This document shows, piece after piece, positions 10,044 through 18,035 of a stretch of 64,000 bases of DNA (positions are counted from its first letter, which is position 1; the number at the start of each line of letters is the position of its first letter). Origin of the DNA: Winogradskyella psychrotolerans (GTDB taxonomy: Bacteria > Bacteroidota > Bacteroidia > Flavobacteriales > Flavobacteriaceae); NCBI RefSeq assembly GCF_018860565.1, contig NZ_JAHKPS010000001.1, positions 170,086-234,085 on the forward strand, given 5' to 3'. Position numbers and translations under genes: made by a program. The notes beneath the pieces were generated by a model. It saw only the letters and a list, made by a program, of their open reading frames with translations. It ran no database searches and was not told the origin of the DNA.

Positions 10044-10079
10044 AAAAAAGAAGCTCAGCATTTGCTGAGCTTCTTTTTT
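10044..10079 (+). terminator. Rho-independent terminator after tRNA-Pro
   Basis: A long stem, GAAGCTCAGCA against TGCTGAGCTTC with A/T-tract extensions, a 2-nt apical gap and a run of six T. It starts 4 bp after the tRNA. Confidence 0.92.
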
Positions 10080-10318
10080 GTTTATAGCTTCTAATGATTG
10101 TTTTCGCTATAAATTTTGAATGACTTTAGTTAAAATAGTAAATGTTTTTAAAACATATTTTGATAAAAAGTATGAGCATGTACGGTAACGTAGTCTCTTG
10201 ATGCTGATTAAAGTTAAATATGTAAATGGGGTTAATCGGGAGTATTGCTGATTATAGAGTTAAGAGTGAAAAGTAAAAAAAATGAAGCAATGAAGGAGAA
10301 ATTTTAAATAGTTTGTAT
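10080..10318. other. Intergenic region with no recognised gene
   Basis: About 240 bp of AT-rich DNA between the tRNA terminator and the terminator of the zinc-locus operon. I see no open reading frame, RNA gene or repeat in it. Confidence 0.6.
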
Positions 10319-10352
10319 AAAAAAACAGTGCCAGTAAATGGTTTCTGGCACT
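10319..10352 (-). terminator. Terminator of the putative zinc-uptake operon
   Basis: On the minus strand an 8-bp perfect stem, AGTGCCAG and CTGGCACT (10345-10352 with 10327-10334), is followed by a run of seven T (10319-10325). It lies 68 bp past the stop of the last DUF4625 gene. Confidence 0.88.
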
Positions 10353-10419
10353 ACTGAAAAACATCAAAAATCTAACCCAATTTTAATGTAATTGTTTATG
10401 TCTTTTAATAGGTAAATAT

Positions 10420-10899
10420 CTAATCTATGATTTTTACATCAATAGAAGTTCTGCTTTGCCAACCTGTTTCATCGGTTACCGAATAAGAGCAATGGTAATC
10501 TCCTATATCTATATCATCAGGGATAGTGATACTGATGTTAATCTCATAAGTTGTTAATCCTCCTTCGATTTCAAAATTTTCCATATATATGAATGGATTT
10601 ACGGCACCTTTTATCGGCTCTAAATCACAAGTCTCTCCTTGGTCATCATGAGTATGGTGATCAAAATTATGATGAAGGTCTAAGCTATATGAAGCTAGTG
10701 CTTTGTTGTCTGCAACCTGTGCTTTAAAGCTATAGGTTTCTCCTTTTAAGAGTTGTTCGCAAACTTGAGGAAAACCTTCAGTGTAATTAATACTTATAGT
10801 AGGCTTTTCTTCATCGATAGTATTACTGTCGTCGCTGGAACATGAAGTAAAGAGTACTATGACTAAGATTAAATTAAAATATTTGGCAATCCATTTCAT
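10420..10899 (-). CDS. DUF4625-type lipoprotein
   Basis: A 159-residue lipoprotein (FTSC, Cys20, then SSDD, the usual surface-export-like acidic tail). The body is one Ig-like beta-sandwich of the DUF4625 kind: KPTISINYTEGFP, ADNKALASYSLDLHHNF, then DIGDYHCSYSVTDETGWQ. A metal-ligand-like stretch, LHHNFDHHTHDDQGETC, carries five histidines in a short span. It follows the double-DUF4625 gene and is the last gene before the terminator. In this setting a role in binding zinc at the cell surface for the TonB receptor is likely but inferred. Confidence 0.8.
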   Translation of the reverse strand: MKWIAKYFNLILVIVLFTSCSSDDSNTIDEEKPTISINYTEGFPQVCEQLLKGETYSFKAQVADNKALASYSLDLHHNFDHHTHDDQGETCDLEPIKGAVNPFIYMENFEIEGGLTTYEINISITIPDDIDIGDYHCSYSVTDETGWQSRTSIDVKIID

Positions 10900-10954
10900 G
10901 GTAAAAAGTTTAAAACCGCATAGTATGCGAGATACTATGCAGAATAATTAATGT

Positions 10955-11737
10955 TTAAGATGCTGTAACATCGATATGTGTTTCGTAAGCTTTAGTGTTT
11001 CCATCTTCGTCTTCAACAGTAAAAGTTATATGATATTCACCTGTAGGTGCAGTTGCTGGGACATCAATATGCTCGTGAAATTCTACTTCAGTCAAGCCGT
11101 GATAACCTTCTGAGAATATGATTTCAGAATCCCATTCTACTTCACCAGCACCAACAGGAAGACCATGCGCATGTATATCTACTGTAATATCATGAATGCC
11201 ATTAAGTGCATTAATCATAAATTCAGCATGAAAATCGCTTCCTTTAGCTGCAGCAGCATCTACAGAGAAACCACTTAATATGATGGAATCTAAAATCTCT
11301 AAATGCCCTTCTATTTCTGTACTATTTCCAAGCTCATCAATAACAGTTAATTCAATGTGGTATTCTCCAGAAGGAATATTAGTTGGTACATCTACATGTT
11401 CATGAAATGTAGGATTGATGACTTGATAATTACTCCCTGAGTATTCTTGGAAAAAGTCCCACTCAACTTCACCGTCAGCTAGAGGCAAATCATGAGCATG
11501 AATAATAAGTGTGATACTACTTACCACAGCTTCTGCATTTATTTCGGCTTCGATGTGAATATCTGAACCTTTAAAAGCAACCTGGTCTGTGGAGTGTACA
11601 CTGCCTTCTCCATATTCAAAATTAGTTATTTCTGGTGCATTAAGACTAGAAGAGCTGTTGTCGTCATCACTGCTACATGAGTTTAATAAGATACCTAAAA
11701 AAACGATAATTGCTAAAAATTTAAAATTTGATTTCAT
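10955..11737 (-). CDS. Lipoprotein with two DUF4625 repeats, histidine-rich
   Basis: The start is taken at 11737 because it gives an ideal lipoprotein signal (MKSNFKFLAIIVFLGILLNSC); the frame is open to an ATG at 11773, which would add 12 hydrophilic residues. The mature protein is an internal duplication: each half has a HAH-LP-GEVEWD segment, then a FHEH-DVP segment and a PSGEYHI / TGEYHI strand. The two halves keep matching histidines, HAHDLP with FHEHVDVP and HAHGLP with FHEHIDVP, which suggests two equivalent metal sites. It is encoded between the TonB receptor and a single-domain relative, so a surface zinc-binding role is proposed. Confidence 0.8.
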   Translation of the reverse strand: MKSNFKFLAIIVFLGILLNSCSSDDDNSSSSLNAPEITNFEYGEGSVHSTDQVAFKGSDIHIEAEINAEAVVSSITLIIHAHDLPLADGEVEWDFFQEYSGSNYQVINPTFHEHVDVPTNIPSGEYHIELTVIDELGNSTEIEGHLEILDSIILSGFSVDAAAAKGSDFHAEFMINALNGIHDITVDIHAHGLPVGAGEVEWDSEIIFSEGYHGLTEVEFHEHIDVPATAPTGEYHITFTVEDEDGNTKAYETHIDVTAS

Positions 11738-11796
11738 AAGATTTGTTGTAATGTTTAAAGTGTTTGTTTTCATTGTTTTTGATTTATTTGTGGTTA

Positions 11797-14178
11797 TTAA
11801 AATGTTTGTGTTAATGCTATTGAGATGTTTCTTCCAGCTTCTGGCACATCGATTAAACGGTAAAAGCTGGTGTGGTCGTAATATTTAGTATTGAAGACGT
11901 TATTGAGTTTAAACTTTATTTCTAGTGGTTGTTGAGTTTTAAAAACATTTATGTTTGAGAGTAATACCATGTTTAGGACCTGGTAGCCTTCTGTTTGTTC
12001 TTCTGGTGGGACAATCTCATCTTGTGCTGCCGTAATTCTATAATCGGCACTAAGCTGTGGTTGTTTAAAAAAGAATATATCTTTAAATTGATAGCTAGCG
12101 GAGAATAGTCCTGACAAAGGCGGTGAAAATGGAATGGTAAACCCTTCTTTAGGACCACTAGTTTGTTTAGAGTAAACGTATTCAGCAGAAGCATCTAATT
12201 TTAAATTAGGAATAATACTAGTACTCGCTCTTAATTCTCCACCCGCTCTAAATACCTTGTTTTGTGTGTATTCGTAAATTTGTAATGTCTCATAATAATT
12301 TGAAGTCGGATTCAGGTAAATAAAATTTTCGAAAAAATTGACGAATGGACTAACTCCGATGCTAAAATCCTTTGTGGTGTGGTCGATATCAATATCTAAT
12401 TGATAAGATTCTTCAGGATCTAAATTGAGATTACCTTGCTCATAGCGGTACATGTGATAATTCACACCATCTGAGGCTAATTCATTAGGTAAAGGCATTC
12501 TAAAACTCTTTCCTACATTTATTTTAAAGGTGGTATGGTTTAGAATATAACTTAAGCCTACAGAAGCGCTAATATTTCCAAAATTTAGTGTTTTGTCTTG
12601 TGCTCTTTGTAAATACACATACGAAGTACTACCATTGGCATTGTTAATGGTAGAAGGGTACCAATCAAAATACGATTTGCTATTTATTTGTCCGAAATCA
12701 TAACGTACACCTGCTAAAAGATGTAAGTCTGAATTGATTTCAAACTGATCAAAAGCAAAAGCTCCAATAGTGAAACGTGTATATTCAGGTATTAAAAATC
12801 CCCAGCCGCCAATGTTATTATCTTGAAATTCTACATTGATACCGGTAACAATATGATGATCATCAATTATTGTAAAGGCATCTTTGACATTCAGGGATAA
12901 CGTATTTTTTTGAAAACTACGTTCCTTGCTATTTGAAGGTGTTGGCATATAACCATGCGGTATTGGTTCGGAATGTTCCTCTCTTAAATTATTTTGAAAA
13001 CCGAAATCGAGATTAATACTGTGCTTATCTAAAGCTATTGACGTGTTATTCGTGATTTTAAAATGGTTCACCTTATGGTAAGGCAGATCAATATCTCTAT
13101 TAGACTGGTCGTAATCAATGCGCGATGTTCTCACTTCTAAACCATGGGCATTAGCAAAAAAGCCGTTTTTAGCATTAACATTACTAATTGTGGTTTCTGT
13201 CGTTATACGGTTTGAAATATACCCGACACTTATACTAGCGTTAGCTTCTTTTCCTGCGGTGTTACGTAGATTGTTGCCGTGTAGCGTAAAGATGTAATTT
13301 TCGTAATTAATATGGTCTGTAGGAACTTTGTAATCCCCATAATCTCTATAAGTGAGGCGTCCACGGTAAAACCATTTAGTTTTTCTGGCTTGTATTCCTG
13401 CAGAAATCCCTAATAAATCATTATTGCTTTCGCCCAAAAGGTTAATTTCTCCACTAAAGGAATGCGTTAATGGAATAGCATTGGGTTGAATATCTACAAC
13501 TCCAGCAATAGCATCAGAACCATAAACCAAAGACGCAGGTCCTTTTACAATCTGAATGTTTTCAATGCCATATTGGTCTATTTCTAAACCATGATCATTT
13601 CCCCATTGTTGCGCTTCGTGTTTTATACCATTTTGAACCACAGCAACCCTATTAAATCCTAAACCTCTAATGACAGGTTTAGATTGTCCGGAGCCAATTT
13701 TAATAGTACTTACACCCGGAATTTTACTGAGGGTTTGCATCAAGCTATTTTCTCTGTTGGAGGTAAGAAATTCTTTAGAGACCAATTGAGACACTATAGG
13801 GGATTCTTTATGTTCTCGATTTTTAGTTTTTCCGTTGACCTTTATTTCATCGAGTTGGGTGGTAGATTCCTCTAATAAAATTTTAAGGTATTCGCCGTTT
13901 ATGCTTGCCTTAATATTAACCGTTTTAGACGTGTAACCTAAATGTGAGATTGTAAAGGAGTAGGTGCCTTCAGTTACGTTATGGATGTTGAATGTTCCAG
14001 AAGCAGATGAAACCGCATGAAGATTTTCGCCAATAATAGTGGCACCTTCTATAGGTTGTAAGGTGTTTTTGCTTATTACGGATCCTTTTATTTGAAAGGA
14101 ATTTTGTGCAATAGCGATTGTGCTTAGGCTAAAAAATAGCCATAAGCTCAGGGTTTTGTATAACATAATATGATACAA
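11797..14178 (-). CDS. TonB-dependent receptor, ZnuD-like (probable zinc)
   Basis: Outer-membrane 22-strand receptor of 793 residues. Order: signal peptide (to about 25), carboxypeptidase-regulatory-like domain (about 28-110, IKGSVISKNTLQPIEGATI), plug (about 120-235, with RVAVVQNGIKHEAQQWGNDHG and VKGPASLVYGSDAIAG), then the barrel to a terminal phenylalanine. Barrel segments such as RDIDLPYHKVNHFKI and EEHSEPIPHGYMP are histidine-rich and resemble zinc receptors of the ZnuD type. Neighbours are a Fur-family regulator, MerC and His-rich lipoproteins, which supports zinc over iron. A minus-strand TAGCTTTG at 14391-14398 could be an internal promoter in the 240-bp gap upstream. Confidence 0.9.
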   Translation of the reverse strand: MYHIMLYKTLSLWLFFSLSTIAIAQNSFQIKGSVISKNTLQPIEGATIIGENLHAVSSASGTFNIHNVTEGTYSFTISHLGYTSKTVNIKASINGEYLKILLEESTTQLDEIKVNGKTKNREHKESPIVSQLVSKEFLTSNRENSLMQTLSKIPGVSTIKIGSGQSKPVIRGLGFNRVAVVQNGIKHEAQQWGNDHGLEIDQYGIENIQIVKGPASLVYGSDAIAGVVDIQPNAIPLTHSFSGEINLLGESNNDLLGISAGIQARKTKWFYRGRLTYRDYGDYKVPTDHINYENYIFTLHGNNLRNTAGKEANASISVGYISNRITTETTISNVNAKNGFFANAHGLEVRTSRIDYDQSNRDIDLPYHKVNHFKITNNTSIALDKHSINLDFGFQNNLREEHSEPIPHGYMPTPSNSKERSFQKNTLSLNVKDAFTIIDDHHIVTGINVEFQDNNIGGWGFLIPEYTRFTIGAFAFDQFEINSDLHLLAGVRYDFGQINSKSYFDWYPSTINNANGSTSYVYLQRAQDKTLNFGNISASVGLSYILNHTTFKINVGKSFRMPLPNELASDGVNYHMYRYEQGNLNLDPEESYQLDIDIDHTTKDFSIGVSPFVNFFENFIYLNPTSNYYETLQIYEYTQNKVFRAGGELRASTSIIPNLKLDASAEYVYSKQTSGPKEGFTIPFSPPLSGLFSASYQFKDIFFFKQPQLSADYRITAAQDEIVPPEEQTEGYQVLNMVLLSNINVFKTQQPLEIKFKLNNVFNTKYYDHTSFYRLIDVPEAGRNISIALTQTF

Positions 14179-14418
14179 TAAGATTTGTAGGATTCGTCAA
14201 ACGGACGACCTATTATAAAATCTATTTGGTTTGAATGAAATCGGGTTTTCTATAACGAATCAAATGATTTAAATAGCTAAAGTTTAACTTCACTATGGAT
14301 GAAGACGTCTAAACGCATTAAATCTAAATCATAGGGTCTCTGAGTATCTAGATATTGAAGATTATAATTCTAAAATGGAATTAAATGCTTCAAAGCTAAA
14401 AGGTATATATAGAGAGAC

Positions 14419-14712
14419 TTATAGTGAAAAGGGAGGAGGTCTACAAAATAGTTGACTAGAAGTAATAGTATTAGGAGTTACAAAACAGTAATCGATTAAG
14501 TTGTCTCTAACGATGACCAATTCTGTATTTTCAATGTAAAACTCTTGTGCCTCTGGAGTTAGGGTAGGTGTTACATTGTGAATTGTAGCATAATCACAAA
14601 CTTCACAATGTAACTCTTGGTCCTTATCCTCATTGTGAGTCAAGGCGTGAAGCCCAATCATTTTTAAGGAAAGAAAAAGAATAATAAAGAAGTATGTGAT
14701 GTTGTTCTTCAT
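14419..14712 (-). CDS. Small secreted Cys protein (HCEVC), zinc-locus member
   Basis: 97 residues, no family recognised. An N-terminal membrane/signal segment (about 5-22) is followed by HALTHNEDKDQELHCEVCDYA, an H/C-rich segment with a CxxC pair, and later two more cysteines. It ends in CRPPPFSL. The proline-rich C-terminus recalls the two other small Cys proteins of this window (17645-18031 and 21266-21631). It is the second gene of the MerC-led operon. A metal-handling role, perhaps chaperone or sensor, is inferred only from the position and the cysteine/histidine pattern. Confidence 0.7.
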   Translation of the reverse strand: MKNNITYFFIILFLSLKMIGLHALTHNEDKDQELHCEVCDYATIHNVTPTLTPEAQEFYIENTELVIVRDNLIDYCFVTPNTITSSQLFCRPPPFSL

Positions 14713-14760
14713 TTAGTAATTAAAATATTTAAGTTTTTAAATTTTTTTAATAAGTTTTAA

Positions 14761-15150
14761 TTAGTGATTTTGCTTAGCCGCTATGCGTAATAATTTCCAA
14801 TTCACATAATGTGCTAAAGCCAGTAAACTTGCACCTATAACTGTATTGCTAACCTCCCATAAATTTGTGAGGTGAAGTCTGCCTAAAGCTATAAATGCAA
14901 ACCCTAATAAAGCAATATTTAAAGGTTTGTTTTTGTGGTGAATTGTTTTATAACTTGGCCAAAGCGAGGTTAATAAAAACACAATTCCTAAACTAATGAA
15001 TACCCATTCAATGATTGGATTATTTAAAAAATATAAGCTACTCAATGAAGAAAACGAAAGTAAAATAGGGAATATAGCACAATGAATGGCACAAATTAAA
15101 GAGCTTGATAATGCTATAATATCTAAGGTGTTGGTTTTTGATTTATTCAT
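14761..15150 (-). CDS. MerC domain membrane protein
   Basis: A 129-residue inner-membrane protein with four predicted helices. The first helix carries CAIHC (Cys20 and Cys24) in the context LSSSLICAIHCAIFPILL, which is the metal-binding motif of MerC-family transporters. MerC homologues outside mercury operons are often next to Zur-type regulators. It is the first gene of the minus-strand zinc-type operon and is divergent from the Fur-family gene. Metal specificity is inferred from context, not from the motif. Confidence 0.88.
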   Translation of the reverse strand: MNKSKTNTLDIIALSSSLICAIHCAIFPILLSFSSLSSLYFLNNPIIEWVFISLGIVFLLTSLWPSYKTIHHKNKPLNIALLGFAFIALGRLHLTNLWEVSNTVIGASLLALAHYVNWKLLRIAAKQNH

Positions 15151-15203
15151 TTCCTTTAACTTTAATGAGTTTAAAAGCGACTATGTCGCATTACTAGGTT
15201 TTG

Positions 15204-15233
15204 CAAATATATTATTTATTTATAATATTGCAA
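15204..15233 (-). promoter_or_regulatory. Promoter of the MerC-led operon
   Basis: On the minus strand TTG (15233-15231), a 19-bp spacer and TATATTTG (15211-15204) match the Bacteroidetes consensus exactly. The TTG lies inside one TTGCAA box and the -7 box touches another (15201-15206), so a bound repressor would block it. Confidence 0.75.
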
Positions 15234-15257
15234 TGATGTTGCAATAAATTATTGCAA
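15226..15257. promoter_or_regulatory. Candidate Fur/Zur operator: TTGCAATA inverted repeats
   Basis: TATTGCAA (15226-15233), 5 bp, then TTGCAATA (15239-15246) is a perfect inverted repeat. A third TTGCAA follows at 15252-15257 and makes a second, overlapping 7-5-7 inverted repeat with the middle box. A fourth TTGCAA is at 15201-15206. The cluster lies in the divergent gap between MerC and the Fur-family gene. Binding is inferred. Confidence 0.6.
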
Positions 15258-15273
15258 ATAAATCGCATTAATA

Positions 15274-15648
15274 ATGAAAAGAAGAAATACACCTACTAAA
15301 GAAGCCGTTTTAAGTGTTATTACTAAATCCGGACAAGCCATGAGTCAGGATGCGATTGAAGGCGAAATTTCTATTGATATCAATAGGGCAACAATCTATC
15401 GTGTGTTAAATCGTTTTTGTGAGGATGGTGTGTTACACAAAGTTATTGCAGAAGATAGTAAACAATATTTTGCCTTATGCGACGGCTGTGATGAAACACA
15501 TCAAAAGCATCAACATTTTCATTTTAAATGTACGGTTTGTGAAACATTAGAATGTCTTCCAAATGAAGTTAATTATTCAATTCCAAGCGGTTATCATGTA
15601 GAGCATGTAAATTGTGTTTTAACAGGAGTATGTAAAAAGTGTTCTTAG
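15274..15648 (+). CDS. Fur-family transcriptional regulator (probably Zur)
   Basis: A 124-residue metal-dependent repressor. The N-terminal winged helix (about 1-65) contains INRATIYRVLNRFCEDGVLHKV, the Fur recognition-helix signature. The C-terminal domain has two CxxC pairs, C86/C89 and C120/C123, for the structural zinc, and a H-rich stretch H76, H79, H81, H83 of the regulatory site. It is divergent from the MerC/TonB operon, and the shared gap holds TTGCAATA inverted repeats, so it probably represses that operon and itself with zinc as corepressor. Its 3' end overlaps the convergent MbnH gene by 4 bp. Iron or peroxide sensing cannot be excluded from sequence alone. Confidence 0.9.
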   Translation: MKRRNTPTKEAVLSVITKSGQAMSQDAIEGEISIDINRATIYRVLNRFCEDGVLHKVIAEDSKQYFALCDGCDETHQKHQHFHFKCTVCETLECLPNEVNYSIPSGYHVEHVNCVLTGVCKKCS

Positions 15649-16670
15649 TCTTCAAAACCTAAAAATTCAACATCACTTAGGGTTTTCATAAACGCAATTA
15701 AATCTATTTTTTCTTGAGCTGTAAGTGGGATTCTATTGTTATTATCTTTTAAAATAGGGTCGAGGTTATCTGCCTCTAATACTCCGTTATCTAAATAATC
15801 GAGTAGGTCTTCTAAAGTTGCAAATTGTCCGAAGCTGCCGTAAGGAGCAGTATATTCTATATTTCTTAAACTAGGCACTCTAAAACGCATATAATCTTCA
15901 ACAAGACCTGTAATTCTTGTACGTCCACCTTCTTCCGGATCCGGATTTATAGGGAATCCAATATTTCTAAAACTTTGATCCGTGAATAATTCTGTACTGT
16001 GACAGCTGATACATTTATCTTGAAAAACAGCATAACCTTGTGCTTCACTTGTTGTAAATGTTTCACCTTCATTGCGTTTTACTTTATCGTATTTACTGTT
16101 TGAAGATATGAGCGTGTATTCATATTGCGCAATACTATTGTAAATACCATCTGCCGTAATACCTTCACCTTCAAATGCCTTATTAAAAAGCTCTATATAA
16201 GATGGATCTGTTTCAAGTTTACCTATCACTTCTAAAATTGAAGAATCCATTTCTTCATGTGTAATAATAGGCACTAATGGCTGATCTTCTAATTGAAGTT
16301 TATTACCATCCCAATTATAAAACTGCATAAACGCCATGTTTTGAACAGGTGGTGCATTACGAAGTCCTATGCGTCCTTCGATACCGATTCCCTTAGGGTT
16401 ATGATCTGCAAAAGCACTTTCTTGTATGTGGCAACTTGAACAGGAAATGGTGTTGTCTGCACTTAGTTGTCTGTCAAAGAATAATTTTTCACCTAATTCA
16501 ACTCCATATTGCGTTGGCATATTATTGTAAACCGAACTGTTTAATTCTGGGAAATCAACAGGAATATCTAGTGCTAATTCAGGGTTTTTATATGTAATGG
16601 GCTCAGTGTCATCAGTGCTACATCCTATAAATAAAAGGATAAAAGCGATACTTCGTATTAGTTTTTTCAT
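15645..16670 (-). CDS. MbnH-like di-haem cytochrome c peroxidase family protein
   Basis: A 341-residue periplasmic or outer-membrane lipoprotein (FIGC, Cys17) with two haem c motifs, CSSCH at 77-81 and CISCH at 220-224, arranged as in the CcpA/MauG family. Segments LGEKLFFDRQLSADNTISC, FADHNPKGIG and FRNIGFP are typical. It directly follows an MbnP gene. MbnH proteins are MauG relatives that oxidise a tryptophan of their partner MbnP to kynurenine in copper acquisition, so this is called MbnH-like rather than a generic peroxidase. Last gene of the copper-type operon. Partner modification here is inferred. Confidence 0.88.
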   Translation of the reverse strand: MKKLIRSIAFILLFIGCSTDDTEPITYKNPELALDIPVDFPELNSSVYNNMPTQYGVELGEKLFFDRQLSADNTISCSSCHIQESAFADHNPKGIGIEGRIGLRNAPPVQNMAFMQFYNWDGNKLQLEDQPLVPIITHEEMDSSILEVIGKLETDPSYIELFNKAFEGEGITADGIYNSIAQYEYTLISSNSKYDKVKRNEGETFTTSEAQGYAVFQDKCISCHSTELFTDQSFRNIGFPINPDPEEGGRTRITGLVEDYMRFRVPSLRNIEYTAPYGSFGQFATLEDLLDYLDNGVLEADNLDPILKDNNNRIPLTAQEKIDLIAFMKTLSDVEFLGFED

Positions 16671-16737
16671 TTTGCTATAAAACTATAATAGAGTCGGCTA
16701 TGGTGTTTTATCATGGCCGACCCATTAATTTTTAGAT

Positions 16738-17604
16738 TTAGTTTTCTACTGAAGTAACAGAGAACATTCCTGTATGGTCCGTTGTACCATTACCACCAAT
16801 ATTTTCTACAAACTTCATCATTTCAGTAGCTGTATGAGCACTTGGTGTTGCATTATTGGTAATGTCTTCTGTAGAGACTAATGTTACCGTATGACTTTCG
16901 CCACTTAAGAAATAATCAAAATCGGCTTTAATGTTAATTGTAGGTGCACTATTGCCAACAGTAGTTGTTGTAGGAAGTACAATTGTAATATCTCTATAGG
17001 CATCAACACCTTGCGTATAAGCACCTTCTTCACCTTCTACTGTACTTCCAGAATGGAAAGACAATTGCTTATTATCGGTATCATAAAACCCTTCGAGTTT
17101 TGTAAAACGGTATCCCGTTCCCCATTCCCAATGCATTTGTGTATCATTTGCTCCTGCATTTTCATAAAATGTAGGGAAACTTATTTGGTCTAAAGTGTTT
17201 AAATCAGATCTTACACCTAAACCAAATTTTATTTCTGTATAATCTCCTGCAGGAATATCACTCATAACATAACTTAATGTTTCTGGTTTTGACTGATCTA
17301 CAACCGTAGCTCCGTTGTCTAAATCATTTACATGATAAGGAATTTCAGTGCCATCTGCTTTTATAAGACGAATGTTACTAATAACATATTTAACTTCTTC
17401 AAAGTGGTGAATTTGTCCAGCATCAGAAGTGTTTTTAGTCGCAGCATTAGATGTTGCATCTCCTAGAACAATAGGTGTGTCGCCAAATGTGTTATTGAAT
17501 TCTAAGGTTACATTATTTGCAACAGGATTATTGTCATCGCTACTACAAGACATGAATGCAACGACTACGGCTGCTGATAAAATATATTTTTTAAGATTTT
17601 TCAT
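16738..17604 (-). CDS. MbnP family copper-binding lipoprotein
   Basis: A 288-residue lipoprotein (FMSC, Cys20, SSDDN tail) of the MbnP family. Diagnostic segments are VTLEFNNTFGDTPI near the N-terminus, HHFEEVKYVISNIRLIKADGT, and HWEWGTGYRFTKLEG with W159 and W161, one of which would correspond to the tryptophan converted to kynurenine by MbnH. A histidine-containing strand, KQLSFHSGSTVEG, follows. The gene lies directly upstream of the MbnH-like gene and downstream of a TonB receptor and a small Cys protein. Known family members bind copper outside the cell; which metal is bound here is inferred. Confidence 0.9.
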   Translation of the reverse strand: MKNLKKYILSAAVVVAFMSCSSDDNNPVANNVTLEFNNTFGDTPIVLGDATSNAATKNTSDAGQIHHFEEVKYVISNIRLIKADGTEIPYHVNDLDNGATVVDQSKPETLSYVMSDIPAGDYTEIKFGLGVRSDLNTLDQISFPTFYENAGANDTQMHWEWGTGYRFTKLEGFYDTDNKQLSFHSGSTVEGEEGAYTQGVDAYRDITIVLPTTTTVGNSAPTINIKADFDYFLSGESHTVTLVSTEDITNNATPSAHTATEMMKFVENIGGNGTTDHTGMFSVTSVEN

Positions 17605-17644
17605 TTTTTAAAATTTATGTTAATTGATATGTTTATTTTTTATG

Positions 17645-18031
17645 TTAAGCGTTTTCTAAATCAGCACTTAACATCGGAGGAGGTACTAGGATTTCTAGAT
17701 AGGGTTCCGAATGATGGAACTCTATATATATCAATTTTACTTTGGTTTTAATGACGTTTGGAGTTTCTATTTCATATGCGATATTTGAATAAAAAACCAA
17801 ATCGAAATTTTTGGTATTAAGTATTTTTTCAGAATCGGTGTTTTCCGTTTCTTGTAATTCTTTACTTAAATAACATTTTCCATTACAATGGAGTTCTGGT
17901 TTGTTTTTATTGATACAAAACTGTTCTGTAATTGCTTTTTGGTTGAGTTTAAAGTGCATTACAACGACGGCTTGCTGTGAAACAACAAACAGAAATATTA
18001 AAGTCATTATGGAGCTAAAAACCCGTTGCAT
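17645..18031 (-). CDS. Small secreted protein with CNGKC motif, copper-operon member
   Basis: 128 residues with an N-terminal hydrophobic segment, then FCINKNKPELHCNGKCYLSKEL, a four-cysteine segment, a variable acidic linker and a C-terminus with LVPPPMLSA. The segment CxNKxKPELxCNGKCxLxKEL is shared almost unchanged with the protein at 21266-21631. It lies 5 bp after the TonB receptor and 41 bp before MbnP. A role in copper delivery or in sensing at the inner membrane is suggested by the setting but not shown. No named family recognised. Confidence 0.8.
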   Translation of the reverse strand: MQRVFSSIMTLIFLFVVSQQAVVVMHFKLNQKAITEQFCINKNKPELHCNGKCYLSKELQETENTDSEKILNTKNFDLVFYSNIAYEIETPNVIKTKVKLIYIEFHHSEPYLEILVPPPMLSADLENA

Positions 18032-18035
18032 TAGT

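Noticed and set aside
14179..14418. A gene or RNA in the 240-bp gap before the TonB receptor
   Set aside because: No frame of useful length on either strand and no convincing fold; only a possible -7 box on the minus strand.
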